Source: CAYNEL01 sp964396225
GTDB taxonomy: Bacteria; Patescibacteriota; Minisyncoccia; Moranbacterales; UBA1568
Length of the DNA stretch: 36,126 nt
Direction: 5' to 3'
Assembly (NCBI GenBank): GCA_964396225.1
Contig: CAYNEL010000006.1
Location: 1 to 36,126, forward strand
Shown in pieces: positions 22,130 to 30,284 of this stretch; position 1 is the stretch's first letter; each line of letters opens with the position of its first letter. A program made the position numbers and the translations under genes. A model generated the notes under the pieces. That model saw only the letters and a program-made list of their open reading frames with translations, did not search any database and had not been told where the DNA came from.

Positions 22130-22684
22130 ATGGCCGAATCCAAGTTTTCCCTTCTCCTTGTCGACGACGACAAGGAGCTTCGAGAGACGTACGCCGAGAT
22201 CTTCCAGCAGTCCGGTTTCACGGTCACCCAGGCCGAGGACGGGCTCCAGGCTCTTGAGATGGTCTCTGTCGCCAAGCCCGACATCATTTTCACCGGTATC
22301 ATCATGCCGCGTATGGATGGTTTCGCGCTTTTCGACGCCCTCAAGAAGAACGTGGCCACGGCCAATATCCCAGTCGTTTTCTCTTCGCACCTCGGCCGGC
22401 GCGAGGACGAGGAGAAAGCGCGGGCCTTAGGCGGCAAGGACTTCATCGTCCGCGGCGTCACCCCGCCCACCGAGACGGTGGCTCGGGTGCGGGCGGTGCT
22501 CTCCGGCGGCGAATACGTCATCGGCATCGACCCGACACTCTTTGACGCTCGCAAGATGGCCACCGACCTCGGCCTCCATCCGGACTACCTGGCTACGGGC
22601 GGGCAAGGCGAACGCCTGGCGCTCCGTCTGCGTGTCCGCGACGCTTCGGCCAAGACTTTCGACGCCGAAATTATCCCGGTCTGA
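22130..22684 (+). CDS. atypical (pseudo-)receiver domain protein, 184 aa
   Basis: A stand-alone CheY-like receiver fold (about residues 5-125) with a ~60-residue C-terminal extension of unknown type. The N-terminal acidic pocket is kept (LLLVDDDKELRE), as are the GFTVTQAEDGLQAL and PDII...MPRMDGF segments. However, the residue where the phospho-acceptor Asp belongs is Gly56 (FTGIIMP instead of LLDIMMP), and the conserved Lys near the end of the domain is Arg108 (FIVRG). The usual phosphotransfer is therefore unlikely; a phosphorylation-independent scaffold or regulator is the better guess. No histidine kinase is nearby. It ends seven bases before recJ and is probably co-transcribed with it. 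Confidence 0.85.
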   Translation: MAESKFSLLLVDDDKELRETYAEIFQQSGFTVTQAEDGLQALEMVSVAKPDIIFTGIIMPRMDGFALFDALKKNVATANIPVVFSSHLGRREDEEKARALGGKDFIVRGVTPPTETVARVRAVLSGGEYVIGIDPTLFDARKMATDLGLHPDYLATGGQGERLALRLRVRDASAKTFDAEIIPV

Positions 22685-22691
22685 GGACGCT

Positions 22692-24398
22692 ATGGCGCGC
22701 TGGCTCCTCCGCCCTCTTCCCACCTCGCCGTCCGGCTGGGGCGACTCCCTCCACCCCGTCACCCGGACGCTCCTCCTCCGGCAGGGTGTTTCGGACGACA
22801 CCGCCCTGGAAAGCTTCTTTCATCCGGACTACGACCGCGATCTCCACGACCCGTTCCTCTTCAGGGACATGGATAAGATCGTGGAGCGGGTACGCCTGGC
22901 CCGCGAGCGCCGCGAGCCGGTGGGCGTCTTCGGAGACTACGACGTGGACGGGGTGACGAGCGCCAGCATCATGCGGACCGTTCTCGAAGCCCTCGGCCTG
23001 CCCGTGACCGTCTACATCCCCGATAAGATCACTGAAGGCCACGGCCTCCACGTGAACGCTCTGGACGCCTTCGAGAAGCAGGGCATCAAGCTCTACTTCA
23101 CGGTGGACTGCGGGATGACCAACCACGCCCAGATCGCCGAGGGCAACCGGCGCGGGATGGAAGCCATCATCGTGGACCACCACCACGTGCCTGAGACACT
23201 ACCTGACGCCCTCGCCATCGTGAACCCAAGACTGAAGGAGGAACGTTATCCGTTCAAGGAACTGTGCGGCGCCGGCTGTTCGTATAAAGTGGCCACCGCC
23301 CTCTACCGTTCCTGTCTGCCCGAGCAAGTGGGCCAGCTCAAGTGGCTCCTCGATCTGGCCGCCACCGGCACGGTGGCCGACTGCATGCCGCTCATCGGGG
23401 AGAACCGGGTGCTGGTGCACTACGGGCTAATCGTGCTTTCCAAGACCCAGCGGGTGGGCCTCCAGGAACTCTTCGCGGTGGGCAAGATCCAGAAAGATCT
23501 CGAGCCCCTCTCCGCTTGGAGCATCAGCTTCCAGATCGCCCCGCGTCTGAACGCCGCTGGCCGGATGGCCCATGCCGCCCTGTCCCATGCCCTCCTCATG
23601 GAGCGCGATCGGGTCAAGGCGCGCACCCTGGCCCTCGAGATTGAACAGCAAAACATCGACCGCAAGAAGCTTTCGGACGCGGTCACCCAGACAGTGCGCC
23701 GCATCGCCGACGAGCGTTTCCGGGACCGCAAATTCATCCTAGCGGTCGGTCCCGAGTTCGCTTTCGGCGTGGCCGGACTGGTGGCCGGCAAGATCGCCCG
23801 CGAATACAACAAGCCGACCATCGTCCTACATCAGAACGGCGACGAGAGCCAAGGCTCGCTCCGGAGTATCCCGGGACTGAACATCATCGAGACGCTCGAG
23901 AAGTGCGGCGCTCTCCTCGAGAAATTCGGAGGCCACGCCATGGCGGCGGGCCTGACCATCAAGAACGAGAACCTGGCCGCCTTCGAAGAGCGCCTAGGAG
24001 CCCTCATCGAGGAGCAGCTCCGCGAGGTGGTGACGGAGCCGGAGATCTGGTACGACACGGAGATCGGTCTGCACCAGGTGACGCCCGAGCTGGTGGCCGA
24101 GATCCGGCGTTTTGCCCCCTTCGGCGAGGGCAATCCCGAGCCGCTCTTTCTCATCCACGGCGCGCACGTGGCTTCGGCCCGCCTGGTGGGCAACGGCCAG
24201 AAGCACTGGAAGCTCGTCCTCTCGGGCGGTGAGACTGGTTACCGCGAGGTGGACGCCATCGCCTTCGGCTTGGGAGAGCGTTTCCCCGAGATCGCGCCGG
24301 GCCAGCGCCTGGACGTCCTGGCCCAACCGGATGAGAACCGCTGGAACGGACAGACCTCTATCCAATTGAAAGTGGTCGACCTCCGGGCGGCCGCCTAA
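22692..24398 (+). CDS. recJ: single-stranded-DNA exonuclease RecJ
   Basis: RecJ degrades single-stranded DNA 5' to 3' in recombination and mismatch or base-excision repair. The 568-residue protein has the DHH phosphoesterase domain with GDYDVDGVTSASIM (about residues 81-94), TVDCGMTN, and VDHHHVPE (the DHH motif), all metal-binding. The DHHA1 domain follows with KFGGHAMAAGLTI, and an OB-like C-terminal domain ends the protein. Start ATG 22692 (context CGCTATG) is chosen; a longer frame into the previous gene gives an unlikely extension. It follows the receiver gene by seven bases and precedes an RNase HI gene by 13, so the three form one unit. Confidence 0.95.
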   Translation: MARWLLRPLPTSPSGWGDSLHPVTRTLLLRQGVSDDTALESFFHPDYDRDLHDPFLFRDMDKIVERVRLARERREPVGVFGDYDVDGVTSASIMRTVLEALGLPVTVYIPDKITEGHGLHVNALDAFEKQGIKLYFTVDCGMTNHAQIAEGNRRGMEAIIVDHHHVPETLPDALAIVNPRLKEERYPFKELCGAGCSYKVATALYRSCLPEQVGQLKWLLDLAATGTVADCMPLIGENRVLVHYGLIVLSKTQRVGLQELFAVGKIQKDLEPLSAWSISFQIAPRLNAAGRMAHAALSHALLMERDRVKARTLALEIEQQNIDRKKLSDAVTQTVRRIADERFRDRKFILAVGPEFAFGVAGLVAGKIAREYNKPTIVLHQNGDESQGSLRSIPGLNIIETLEKCGALLEKFGGHAMAAGLTIKNENLAAFEERLGALIEEQLREVVTEPEIWYDTEIGLHQVTPELVAEIRRFAPFGEGNPEPLFLIHGAHVASARLVGNGQKHWKLVLSGGETGYREVDAIAFGLGERFPEIAPGQRLDVLAQPDENRWNGQTSIQLKVVDLRAAA

Positions 24399-24411
24399 CA
24401 CCCCGATGCCT

Positions 24412-24852
24412 ATGTCCCAAGACAAGCTGGTCATCTATACCGACGGCGGTTCCCGTGGCAACCCAGGACCGGCCGGCTGGGGAGCGTACATCGAAACCGT
24501 GGACCAGGGGTTTTCCGGTTTCCTCGGCACGGCTACCAACAACGACGCCGAGTACGCCGCTATCGAAAACGCGCTCCAGAAGGCCAAGGCCCTCCTCGGC
24601 AAGGAGCGGGCCAAGCGGACGGAAATCGACATGCGTATGGACAGTGAACTCGCCGTGCGCCAGCTGAATCACCAGTACAAGCTCAAAGAACCGCGCATCC
24701 AGGCCGCTTTCATCCGAGTGTGGAACCTGATGCTCGACTTCAAAAGGGTGACCTTCACCCATGTGCCGCGCGAGAAGAACCGGAAAGCCGACGCATTGGC
24801 CAACCAGGCTATGGACCGGGGCGGAGGAGGGGAACGCACGCTGTTTGCCTGA
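24412..24852 (+). CDS. rnhA: ribonuclease HI family protein
   Basis: RNase HI-like protein of 146 residues, cutting RNA in RNA-DNA hybrids. All four acidic active-site positions are present: Asp in IYTDGGSRGNPGPAGWG, Glu in NNDAEYAAI, Asp in MRMDSELAV, and Asp in EKNRKADALAN. The basic handle region of E. coli RNase HI is short here, as in the RnhA-like 'reverse transcriptase-like' subfamily. An ATG six bases upstream (24406) is possible; 24412 is preferred because it lies in the CCTATG context seen at many genes here. It follows recJ closely, joining two nucleic-acid-processing enzymes in one unit. Confidence 0.92.
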   Translation: MSQDKLVIYTDGGSRGNPGPAGWGAYIETVDQGFSGFLGTATNNDAEYAAIENALQKAKALLGKERAKRTEIDMRMDSELAVRQLNHQYKLKEPRIQAAFIRVWNLMLDFKRVTFTHVPREKNRKADALANQAMDRGGGGERTLFA

Positions 24853-24879
24853 AAGAATTTCGCTGACGGGCGGCGACTT

Positions 24880-24888
24880 TGCTACACT
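24880..24888 (+). promoter_or_regulatory. extended -10 promoter giving a leaderless exporter mRNA
   Basis: TGC-TACACT (-10 at 24883-24888). The expected transcript start is about 24895, one base before ATG 24896. A GGAGGG lies between, but only two or three bases from the ATG. Confidence 0.5.
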
Positions 24889-24895
24889 GGAGGGT

Positions 24896-26218
24896 ATGTG
24901 GGATTTCGTGAAACACAAGACCGGGTGGATCATCCTCGCCCTCGCCGTCCTCGGGGCGGGGTGGTGGTTTTGGGGCGGCGAGGAAACGCCCCTCGTGACG
25001 GTCGCGGTGACGCGCGGCGATGCAGCCGAGACGGTCTCCGCCTCGAGCACCCTGGTGGCCGACACGCCCATCGACCTTGACTTCGAGCGCACCGGACGCG
25101 TCCGTTCCATCGCCGTCCGCGAGGGAGCGGCCGTCTCCGCCGGCGAGACTCTGGCCATCCTCGAATCCGGCGAACTCGACCAGGCAGTGGCCAAGGCCAA
25201 AGCCGCTCTCGACCAGGCGCTGGCCGCCGCCGGTCTCTCGGACGAGGCCCTCCGCGAAGCCCGCCAGTCGGAGGACGACGCCGAGGATTACCTGGAGGCG
25301 GTCGAGGCCTCGGAGAACCAGAAGGTGGAGGCCGCCGACGTGGCGTTCGAGAATGCCGAGGATTACGAGGACGACGCCGAGAGCTATTACAACCAGGTGG
25401 TGACGGAAGAAGGCGCCTCGTCGGCCACCGCCAAGAGCGCGCGTCTTACCCTGACCGCGGCTACCAATGCGAGGAAGGCCGCCGAGGAAGCCAAGGAGAG
25501 CGCCCGCAAGGCCCGCGACGCGGCTGTCCGCCTGGCCGAGGCGGATTTCCATCGAAACCGGGAGAAGGTGGAGACGCTCGAGTCGCGCGCCCAGGCACTT
25601 TCCGACGACAGCGCCGTCTCGGCCGCCCGGGCCGATTATCTGGCCGCCCTTGAGCGCCAGTCCGAGGCCACGCTCACGGCCCCGGCCAACGGCACCGTCA
25701 CCAAGATCAATTACGAAATCGGGGAGGTGGTAGGTTCGGCCGCGGTCGAACCGTTCGGCCGTCTCCTCTCAGCCGACCTCCTTCTCGAGGCGCGGGTGTC
25801 CGAATCGGATATCGCCGGCATCCGAGCGGGACAGACAGCCCGCGTTTCTTTCGACGCGCTGCCGAGCGACGAGCGCCTCGAAGCGAGCGTCCTCGCCGTG
25901 GAGCCCGAGGCTACCGTGGTCCAGGACGTAGTCTTCTACCGGGTGACGCTCCGTCTCGCCCAGCCCGACCAGCGGCTCAAGCCGGGGATGAGCGCCGACG
26001 CGGATTTTCTGGTGGCCGAGAAGCGAGACGCCCTCCTCCTCCCCGCCCGTCTCATCCGAAGTGAAGGCGGCCGGAAACTGGTGACGGTCGTCACTGCCGA
26101 AGGGGACGAGGAAGAGCGCGTCATTACCACCGGCCTTGAGAGTGACGACGGCCAGGTGGAAATCACGGACGGCCTCTCCGAAGGGGAGCGTGTCTTGGAC
26201 GCCGGCGCTCTCAACTGA
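24896..26218 (+). CDS. efflux membrane-fusion (MacA-like) adaptor
   Basis: A 440-residue HlyD/MacA-type adaptor that links an ABC exporter to its extracytoplasmic path. An N-terminal helix (about 10-26, WIILALAVLGAGWWFW) anchors it. A lipoyl-like half (GRVRSIAVREGAAVSAGETLAILE) is followed by a long Ala/Glu-rich coiled coil (about residues 95-245) and the second lipoyl half (LTAPANGTVTKINYEIGEVV). The beta-barrel and membrane-proximal parts follow (SESDIAGIRAGQTARVSFDALP; LKPGMSADADFLVAEK). Start ATG 24896 sits right behind a -10 box. It precedes an ATPase and two permeases. Substrate unknown; MacA-like relatives export peptides, lipoproteins or drugs. Confidence 0.9.
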   Translation: MWDFVKHKTGWIILALAVLGAGWWFWGGEETPLVTVAVTRGDAAETVSASSTLVADTPIDLDFERTGRVRSIAVREGAAVSAGETLAILESGELDQAVAKAKAALDQALAAAGLSDEALREARQSEDDAEDYLEAVEASENQKVEAADVAFENAEDYEDDAESYYNQVVTEEGASSATAKSARLTLTAATNARKAAEEAKESARKARDAAVRLAEADFHRNREKVETLESRAQALSDDSAVSAARADYLAALERQSEATLTAPANGTVTKINYEIGEVVGSAAVEPFGRLLSADLLLEARVSESDIAGIRAGQTARVSFDALPSDERLEASVLAVEPEATVVQDVVFYRVTLRLAQPDQRLKPGMSADADFLVAEKRDALLLPARLIRSEGGRKLVTVVTAEGDEEERVITTGLESDDGQVEITDGLSEGERVLDAGALN

Positions 26219-26270
26219 CCACCGCCTGTGCCCATCGGACGGGTGCGGGCGACCACCAACGCCATCCGCT

Positions 26271-27041
26271 ATGCCGCTCATCGAGTGTCGCGACCTGACC
26301 AAGATCTACGAGAACGAGGGCCAGCGCACCCGGGCCTTAAACGGCGCTTCCCTCGATATAGAGAAGGGCGAGTTCGTGGCGCTTATGGGACCCTCCGGAT
26401 CCGGCAAGTCCACACTCATGCACATCCTGGGACTCCTCGACCGGCCGAGCGGCGGCGTTTATCGTTTCGCCGGCAAGGACGTGACACGCCTGGCGTCCGA
26501 CGAATTGGCCCGTCTCCGTAACCGTGAGATCGGCTTCGTCTTCCAATCCTTCAACCTCCTCCCGCGCGTCTCGGTGTACAGCAACGTCGAACTGCCGCTC
26601 CTTTACGATTTCTACGGCGACGGACGGGAAAACCCGACAGACCAGCGGGTGGGTTCGCTCTTTGATCCCAAACGCAACGAACGCCGCGTCATGGCCGCCC
26701 TCACAGCGGTCGGGATGGAACACCGGCGAGACTACCAGCCGCACCAGCTCTCGGGCGGCGAGATGCAGCGGGTGGCCATCGCCCGGGCCCTCGTCAATGA
26801 TCCCGCCGTCATCTTCGCCGACGAGCCGACGGGCAATCTCGATTCTGTTTCGGGCTTGAACGTCATGCGCATCCTCCAGGACCTCCATCGGGCGGGTCGG
26901 ACTATCGTCCTCGTGACCCATGAGACGGCCACGTCGGAACACGCCGAGCGGATTGTGCTCCTGAAGGACGGCCAGATCGTCGGGGGCGGTCCGGTGGCGA
27001 AGCGGCGCTTCGCCCGCGAGGCGGCCGATACGCTCAAATAG
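26271..27041 (+). CDS. ABC exporter ATP-binding protein (MacB/LolD-like)
   Basis: A 256-residue ATPase that powers the exporter encoded with it. All ABC motifs are present: Walker A GPSGSGKST (40-48), Q-loop FVFQSFNLLPR, signature LSGGEMQRVAIARAL, Walker B VIFADEPTGNLD, and the H-loop VLVTHET. The sequence belongs to the MacB/LolD/FtsE branch. Between the Q-loop and the signature there is extra sequence (YDFYGDGRENPTDQRVG, then SLFDPKRNERRV) that makes this segment some 15-20 residues longer than in typical relatives. Start ATG 26271 (GCTATG) is chosen over longer frames. Downstream, a minus-strand gene separates it from the permeases. Confidence 0.93.
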   Translation: MPLIECRDLTKIYENEGQRTRALNGASLDIEKGEFVALMGPSGSGKSTLMHILGLLDRPSGGVYRFAGKDVTRLASDELARLRNREIGFVFQSFNLLPRVSVYSNVELPLLYDFYGDGRENPTDQRVGSLFDPKRNERRVMAALTAVGMEHRRDYQPHQLSGGEMQRVAIARALVNDPAVIFADEPTGNLDSVSGLNVMRILQDLHRAGRTIVLVTHETATSEHAERIVLLKDGQIVGGGPVAKRRFAREAADTLK

Positions 27042-27051
27042 TTCCTCGAAC

Positions 27052-27083
27052 AAATAAAAAAAGCCGCCGCGGAAAGCGGGGCT
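27052..27083 (-). terminator. minus-strand intrinsic terminator
   Basis: Read on the minus strand: AGCCCCGC, short loop, GCGGCGGCT (one bulge), then TTTTTTTATTT. It lies 17 bases past the stop of the minus-strand gene; on the plus strand no T run follows the hairpin. Confidence 0.8.
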
Positions 27084-27099
27084 GGAAGCCGGCGAGGCA

Positions 27100-27327
27100 T
27101 CAACTTTTCTGCCGATGCCTGAATCGGTGATCGAGGGGATGCGGGTCGCGCTTGGGGAACAGTCGTTGCTTCAAAGCTGAAGCAAGCATCCAAAATGCAA
27201 ACCATCCCATATAGGCCGTTGGGACGATAACCGACCAAGCTTTCCTCCAGAAGCCGGAATCGGCTTCCGTAGGCCGGGACTGGGCCGGGGCGTTCAGAAG
27301 ATCGAGGGCGGCAAGCGATTTGGCCAC
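27100..27327 (-). CDS. small single-helix membrane protein, 75 aa
   Basis: The only gene on the minus strand. It is not a shadow: nothing lies opposite, and every signal is present on its own strand: promoter TTGACG-N17-TATATA (27360-27388), GGAGGTG six bases before the GTG start (27325-27327), and an intrinsic terminator just beyond its stop. The 75-residue product has a polar N-terminus, one membrane helix (about residues 30-51, with VIVPTAYMGWFAFWMLASAL), and a strongly basic His/Arg-rich tail that should stay in the cytoplasm. No family was recognised. It lies between the ATPase and permease genes of an ABC exporter, so a small regulator or subunit of that exporter is one idea, unproven. 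Confidence 0.72.
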   Translation of the reverse strand: MAKSLAALDLLNAPAQSRPTEADSGFWRKAWSVIVPTAYMGWFAFWMLASALKQRLFPKRDPHPLDHRFRHRQKS

Positions 27328-27355
27328 GGGACACCTCCATGAGACAAGGGACTGA

Positions 27356-27361
27356 TATCTA
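27356..27361 (+). promoter_or_regulatory. candidate plus-strand -10 of the permease genes
   Basis: Extended TGA-TATCTA, with ATG 27374 twelve bases past its end. It overlaps the -10 box of the divergent minus-strand promoter by two bases. Confidence 0.35.
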
Positions 27362-27388
27362 TATACCACGAAAATGACCAGCCGTCAA
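27360..27388 (-). promoter_or_regulatory. minus-strand promoter of the small membrane gene
   Basis: On the minus strand TTGACG (27388-27383), 17-base spacer, TGG-TATATA (27365-27360). It includes the first codons of the divergent permease gene. Confidence 0.75.
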
Positions 27389-28618
27389 TTACTCGCCGCT
27401 TTTCTGACCGCCTGGCGCAATTTCGGGGCGGCCAAGGTGCGCACTCTCCTCACCATCCTCGGGATGGTGATCGGGGTGGCCGCGGTCTTTCTCGTGATGT
27501 CGGTGGGGGAGAGCGCCCAGCGTCTCATCCTCTCCCAGATCCGGAGCGTGGGATCCAACTTGATCGCCGTGCTGCCCGGGGCTTCCGATGAGGAGGGTCC
27601 GCCGGCATCCGTCTTCGGCATCGTCAACACCACTTTCACCAACGACGACCTGGAGGCGCTCGAGCGCGAAGTGCCGCGTCTTGCGGCGGTGTCCGGCTAC
27701 GTTACTGGCACCGACATCGCCAAGAGCGGCGGACGTTCCTATCCTGTCACGTTCCAAGGAGTGTCGGCCGCCTGGCCGGAAGTGGAACAGGCTCCGCTCG
27801 CCGCCGGACGTTTCTTCACCGAGGCTGAAGCCGACTCCCTGGCCAAAGTGGTGGTGCTCGGGGCGGACCGGGCGCGCGATCTCTACGGCGACCAGGACCC
27901 CGTCGGCCGGCGCCTGACGCTCGGACCGATCTCGGTTTCCGTCATCGGCGTCCTCGAAAAGCGCGGGAGTGTGGCTTTTTCTAGTCCCGACCAGAACCTC
28001 TACGTACCGCTCCGGACGGCCCAGAAACTCATCCTCGGCATTGACTACCTGAACTTCGCCCGGCTCAAGGTGGAGAGCGAGGAAGCCATCCCGGCTGCCG
28101 TGGCGGACGTCCGACGCATCCTGCGCGACCGGCATGACCTTGAGGGGGACGAGGAGGACGATTTCTCCGTGCGCGACACCGCTTCCGCCCTCGATCTCCT
28201 CACTGGCATCACCGACGCGGTCAAGTTCTTCCTCGTTTTTGTGGCGGGGGTGTCGCTCTTCGTAGGAGGCCTAGGGATAATGAACATCATGCTCATCGCG
28301 GCCCGGCAACGGCTCCGCGAGATCGGCCTCCGCAAAGCTCTCGGGGCGCGGGACCGGGACATCCGCCTCCAGTTCCTGGCCGAGGCTGTGGGCCTGTCGC
28401 TCGCCGGCGGAGCCGTCGGCATCCTCCTCGGGGCGGCCCTCACCTATGTCGCCGCGGTCGTCATCCGGGCCCTGGACTACGAGTGGGAGTTCCTCCTCAC
28501 TTTCCCGGCCGCCTTCATCGCTTTCGCCGTCTCGGCCGCCATTGGCATCGTCTTCGGCCTCTATCCCGCCCGCGAGGCTTCGCGTGTCAGCCCGATGGAA
28601 GCCCTTCGTTTCGAATGA
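27374..28618 (+). CDS. ABC exporter permease 1 (MacB/FtsX-like)
   Basis: A 414-residue permease of the MacB type. The N-terminal membrane helix (LLTILGMVIGVAAVFLVMSVG, in the usual R-x-L-L-T-x-L-G-x-x-I-G-V form) is followed by a large extracytoplasmic MacB-PCD domain (about residues 45-270) and three C-terminal FtsX helices. GGLGIMNIMLIAARQRLREIGLRKALGARDRDI carries the conserved coupling region that touches the ATPase. The ending ALRFE is standard. A paralogue follows after a four-base gap, so the transporter may be a heterodimer. The start overlaps the promoter of the divergent minus-strand gene. Substrate cannot be read from sequence. Confidence 0.92.
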   Translation: MTSRQLLAAFLTAWRNFGAAKVRTLLTILGMVIGVAAVFLVMSVGESAQRLILSQIRSVGSNLIAVLPGASDEEGPPASVFGIVNTTFTNDDLEALEREVPRLAAVSGYVTGTDIAKSGGRSYPVTFQGVSAAWPEVEQAPLAAGRFFTEAEADSLAKVVVLGADRARDLYGDQDPVGRRLTLGPISVSVIGVLEKRGSVAFSSPDQNLYVPLRTAQKLILGIDYLNFARLKVESEEAIPAAVADVRRILRDRHDLEGDEEDDFSVRDTASALDLLTGITDAVKFFLVFVAGVSLFVGGLGIMNIMLIAARQRLREIGLRKALGARDRDIRLQFLAEAVGLSLAGGAVGILLGAALTYVAAVVIRALDYEWEFLLTFPAAFIAFAVSAAIGIVFGLYPAREASRVSPMEALRFE

Positions 28619-28622
28619 GCCT

Positions 28623-29873
28623 ATGACCCTTTTTCTCTCGTCCCTCGTCTTCGCCTGGCGCGCCCTCCGCGCCAACTTCGCGCGTACCGTCCTCACCCTC
28701 TCCGGCATCGTCATCGGCTCGATGGCCATCCTCCTGGTGCTCTCCCTAGGCGATGCAGTGCGGGCCTACGTCTTCGGGGAGATCGAGAGTTTCGGCACTG
28801 ACATCGTCCAGGTCGAGGTCAAGGCGCCTTCGGCCGAGCGCAATTCGGCCAGCAACGCCACTACCGTGGCTCAGGGCGCCCAGATCACGACGCTCACCCT
28901 GGACGACGGCGAGGCCATCAGCCGCCTGCCGGGCGTGCGGACCTGGTACGCGGCTATGATCGGCCAGGCCCTCGCCCAGAAGGACAACGTCAACAAGCAG
29001 GTGATGCTCTTCGGGGCGGGCGCGGACGCTCCCTTGGTGGATCCGGGCATCGAGCTTGCAAGCGGGCGTTTTTACGGGGTCTCGGAGGACGAAGGCGCCG
29101 CCCAGGTGGCCGTCATCGGTTCCGGCGTGCGCGAGTCGCTCTTTGCTGGTCGCGATCCGGTGGGGGAGACGTTCAAACTGAAGGACCAGGTCTACCGCGT
29201 GGTGGGGGTGCTTGCCGAACGCGGCTCCACCGGTTTCGTCAGTTTCGACGATTTTGTCTACGTGCCCATCCACACCCTCCAGAAGAGGATCCTTGGAGTG
29301 GACCATGTGAGCGCCATCAGCGTGGCCGTGGTGGACGAGGACCGCGCGGCCGCCGTGGCGGCGGACATCGATGCCCTTCTGCGCGACCGGCATGACATCG
29401 ACCGGCCGGGCGAAGAGGATTATTCGGTGACCACCATCGAGGAGGTCAAGGAAATCCTCGATTCCGTCCTCGGGGCGGTGGACATCCTCCTCGTGGCTCT
29501 GGCCAGTGTCTCGCTTGTGGTGGGTGGCATCGGAGTGATGAATGTGATGTTCGTCTCCGTCGCCGAACGCACCCGGGAGATCGGCCTCCGCAAGGCGGTC
29601 GGGGCGCGCGACGCGGACATCGTGGAGCAGTTTCTGGTTGAGGCGCTCATGCTGGCGGTCCTGGGCGGGACGGCGGGGATCGTCCTGGCCGGCCTCCTGC
29701 TCATCGTGGTGGGACGGGTGGCGGCGTATTTCGGCTTTCCGGCGGTGCTCGCCCTCTCGCTCGGCAACATCGGCTTGGCTTTCGGCTTCGCCCTCCTGGC
29801 CGGGCTCCTCTTCGGTCTCTATCCGGCCACCCGCGCCGCCCGCATCCTACCCATCGACGCCATCCGGAGATGA
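28623..29873 (+). CDS. ABC exporter permease 2 (MacB/FtsX-like)
   Basis: A 416-residue paralogue of the preceding permease with the same plan: first membrane helix (LTLSGIVIGSMAILLVLSLGDAV), MacB-PCD extracytoplasmic domain, and three C-terminal FtsX helices with GGIGVMNVMFVSVAERTREIGLRKAVGARDADI. The two proteins align along their whole length but differ clearly in the extracytoplasmic domain, so they arose by an old tandem duplication and probably form a heterodimer with the ATPase (inference). Start ATG 28623 (GCCTATG) follows the previous stop by four bases. The stop codon TGA directly abuts the TTGACA of the next promoter. Confidence 0.92.
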   Translation: MTLFLSSLVFAWRALRANFARTVLTLSGIVIGSMAILLVLSLGDAVRAYVFGEIESFGTDIVQVEVKAPSAERNSASNATTVAQGAQITTLTLDDGEAISRLPGVRTWYAAMIGQALAQKDNVNKQVMLFGAGADAPLVDPGIELASGRFYGVSEDEGAAQVAVIGSGVRESLFAGRDPVGETFKLKDQVYRVVGVLAERGSTGFVSFDDFVYVPIHTLQKRILGVDHVSAISVAVVDEDRAAAVAADIDALLRDRHDIDRPGEEDYSVTTIEEVKEILDSVLGAVDILLVALASVSLVVGGIGVMNVMFVSVAERTREIGLRKAVGARDADIVEQFLVEALMLAVLGGTAGIVLAGLLLIVVGRVAAYFGFPAVLALSLGNIGLAFGFALLAGLLFGLYPATRAARILPIDAIRR

Positions 29874-29902
29874 TTGACAGGCTTTCGGGCGGGAGGGATA
29901 GT
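29874..29902 (+). promoter_or_regulatory. promoter of the DUF2188 gene
   Basis: TTGACA (29874-29879), 17-base spacer, GATAGT (29897-29902); the -35 begins one base after the permease stop codon. Confidence 0.65.
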
Positions 29903-29942
29903 AGAACCAAAAGAAAGAGTGATTCCATCAACACCGAAACCT

Positions 29943-30188
29943 ATGGCCAATTACCATGTCACCAACCCAGAGGGGTCGCGGCAATGGAAGGTCATCCGTG
30001 AGCGGGCCAAGCGGGCTTCGGCCGTGGTCGGGACGCAAGCCGCTGCCGAGAAGCTGGCCAAGCGTCTCGCCAGCCGTTCGGGCGGAGGCGAGGTACGCGT
30101 CCACTACCCGCACGGCGGACCGATCCGCGACAGCGATACGGTGGCCCCCGCCCGTGACCCCTATCCGCCGCGCGACCGGAAACATTGA
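29943..30188 (+). CDS. DUF2188 domain-containing protein
   Basis: An 81-residue protein matching the DUF2188 family of small, widespread proteins of unknown function. The pattern is clear: an opening YHVTNPEGSRQWKVIRE, the middle RASAVVGTQAAAEKLAKRLA (helix that follows the 'S-x-x-x-x-T-Q-x-x-A' turn), then GGEVRVHYPHGGPIRDSDT, where relatives read G-E-L-V-V-H-G-R-D-G-R-I-R-D-x-D. The start ATG 29943 (ACCTATG) leaves the upstream promoter intact; the longer frame from 29874 would run through it. Cytoplasmic, no membrane segment. It is a single-gene unit; no terminator is seen before the next promoter at 30213. Confidence 0.85.
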   Translation: MANYHVTNPEGSRQWKVIRERAKRASAVVGTQAAAEKLAKRLASRSGGGEVRVHYPHGGPIRDSDTVAPARDPYPPRDRKH

Positions 30189-30212
30189 ACGGCTGATTCC
30201 GTGGGTGGTGTC

Positions 30213-30242
30213 TTGACGGGCTGTGGAAAAACGGCCTAGGCT
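30213..30242 (+). promoter_or_regulatory. promoter of the Cys-rich orphan gene
   Basis: TTGACG (30213-30218), 18-base spacer, TAGGCT (30237-30242). Confidence 0.5.
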
Positions 30243-30284
30243 TTCGGTAGTCCCTTGTCTTTTCCAAAATCGGAGGGCGACCAC

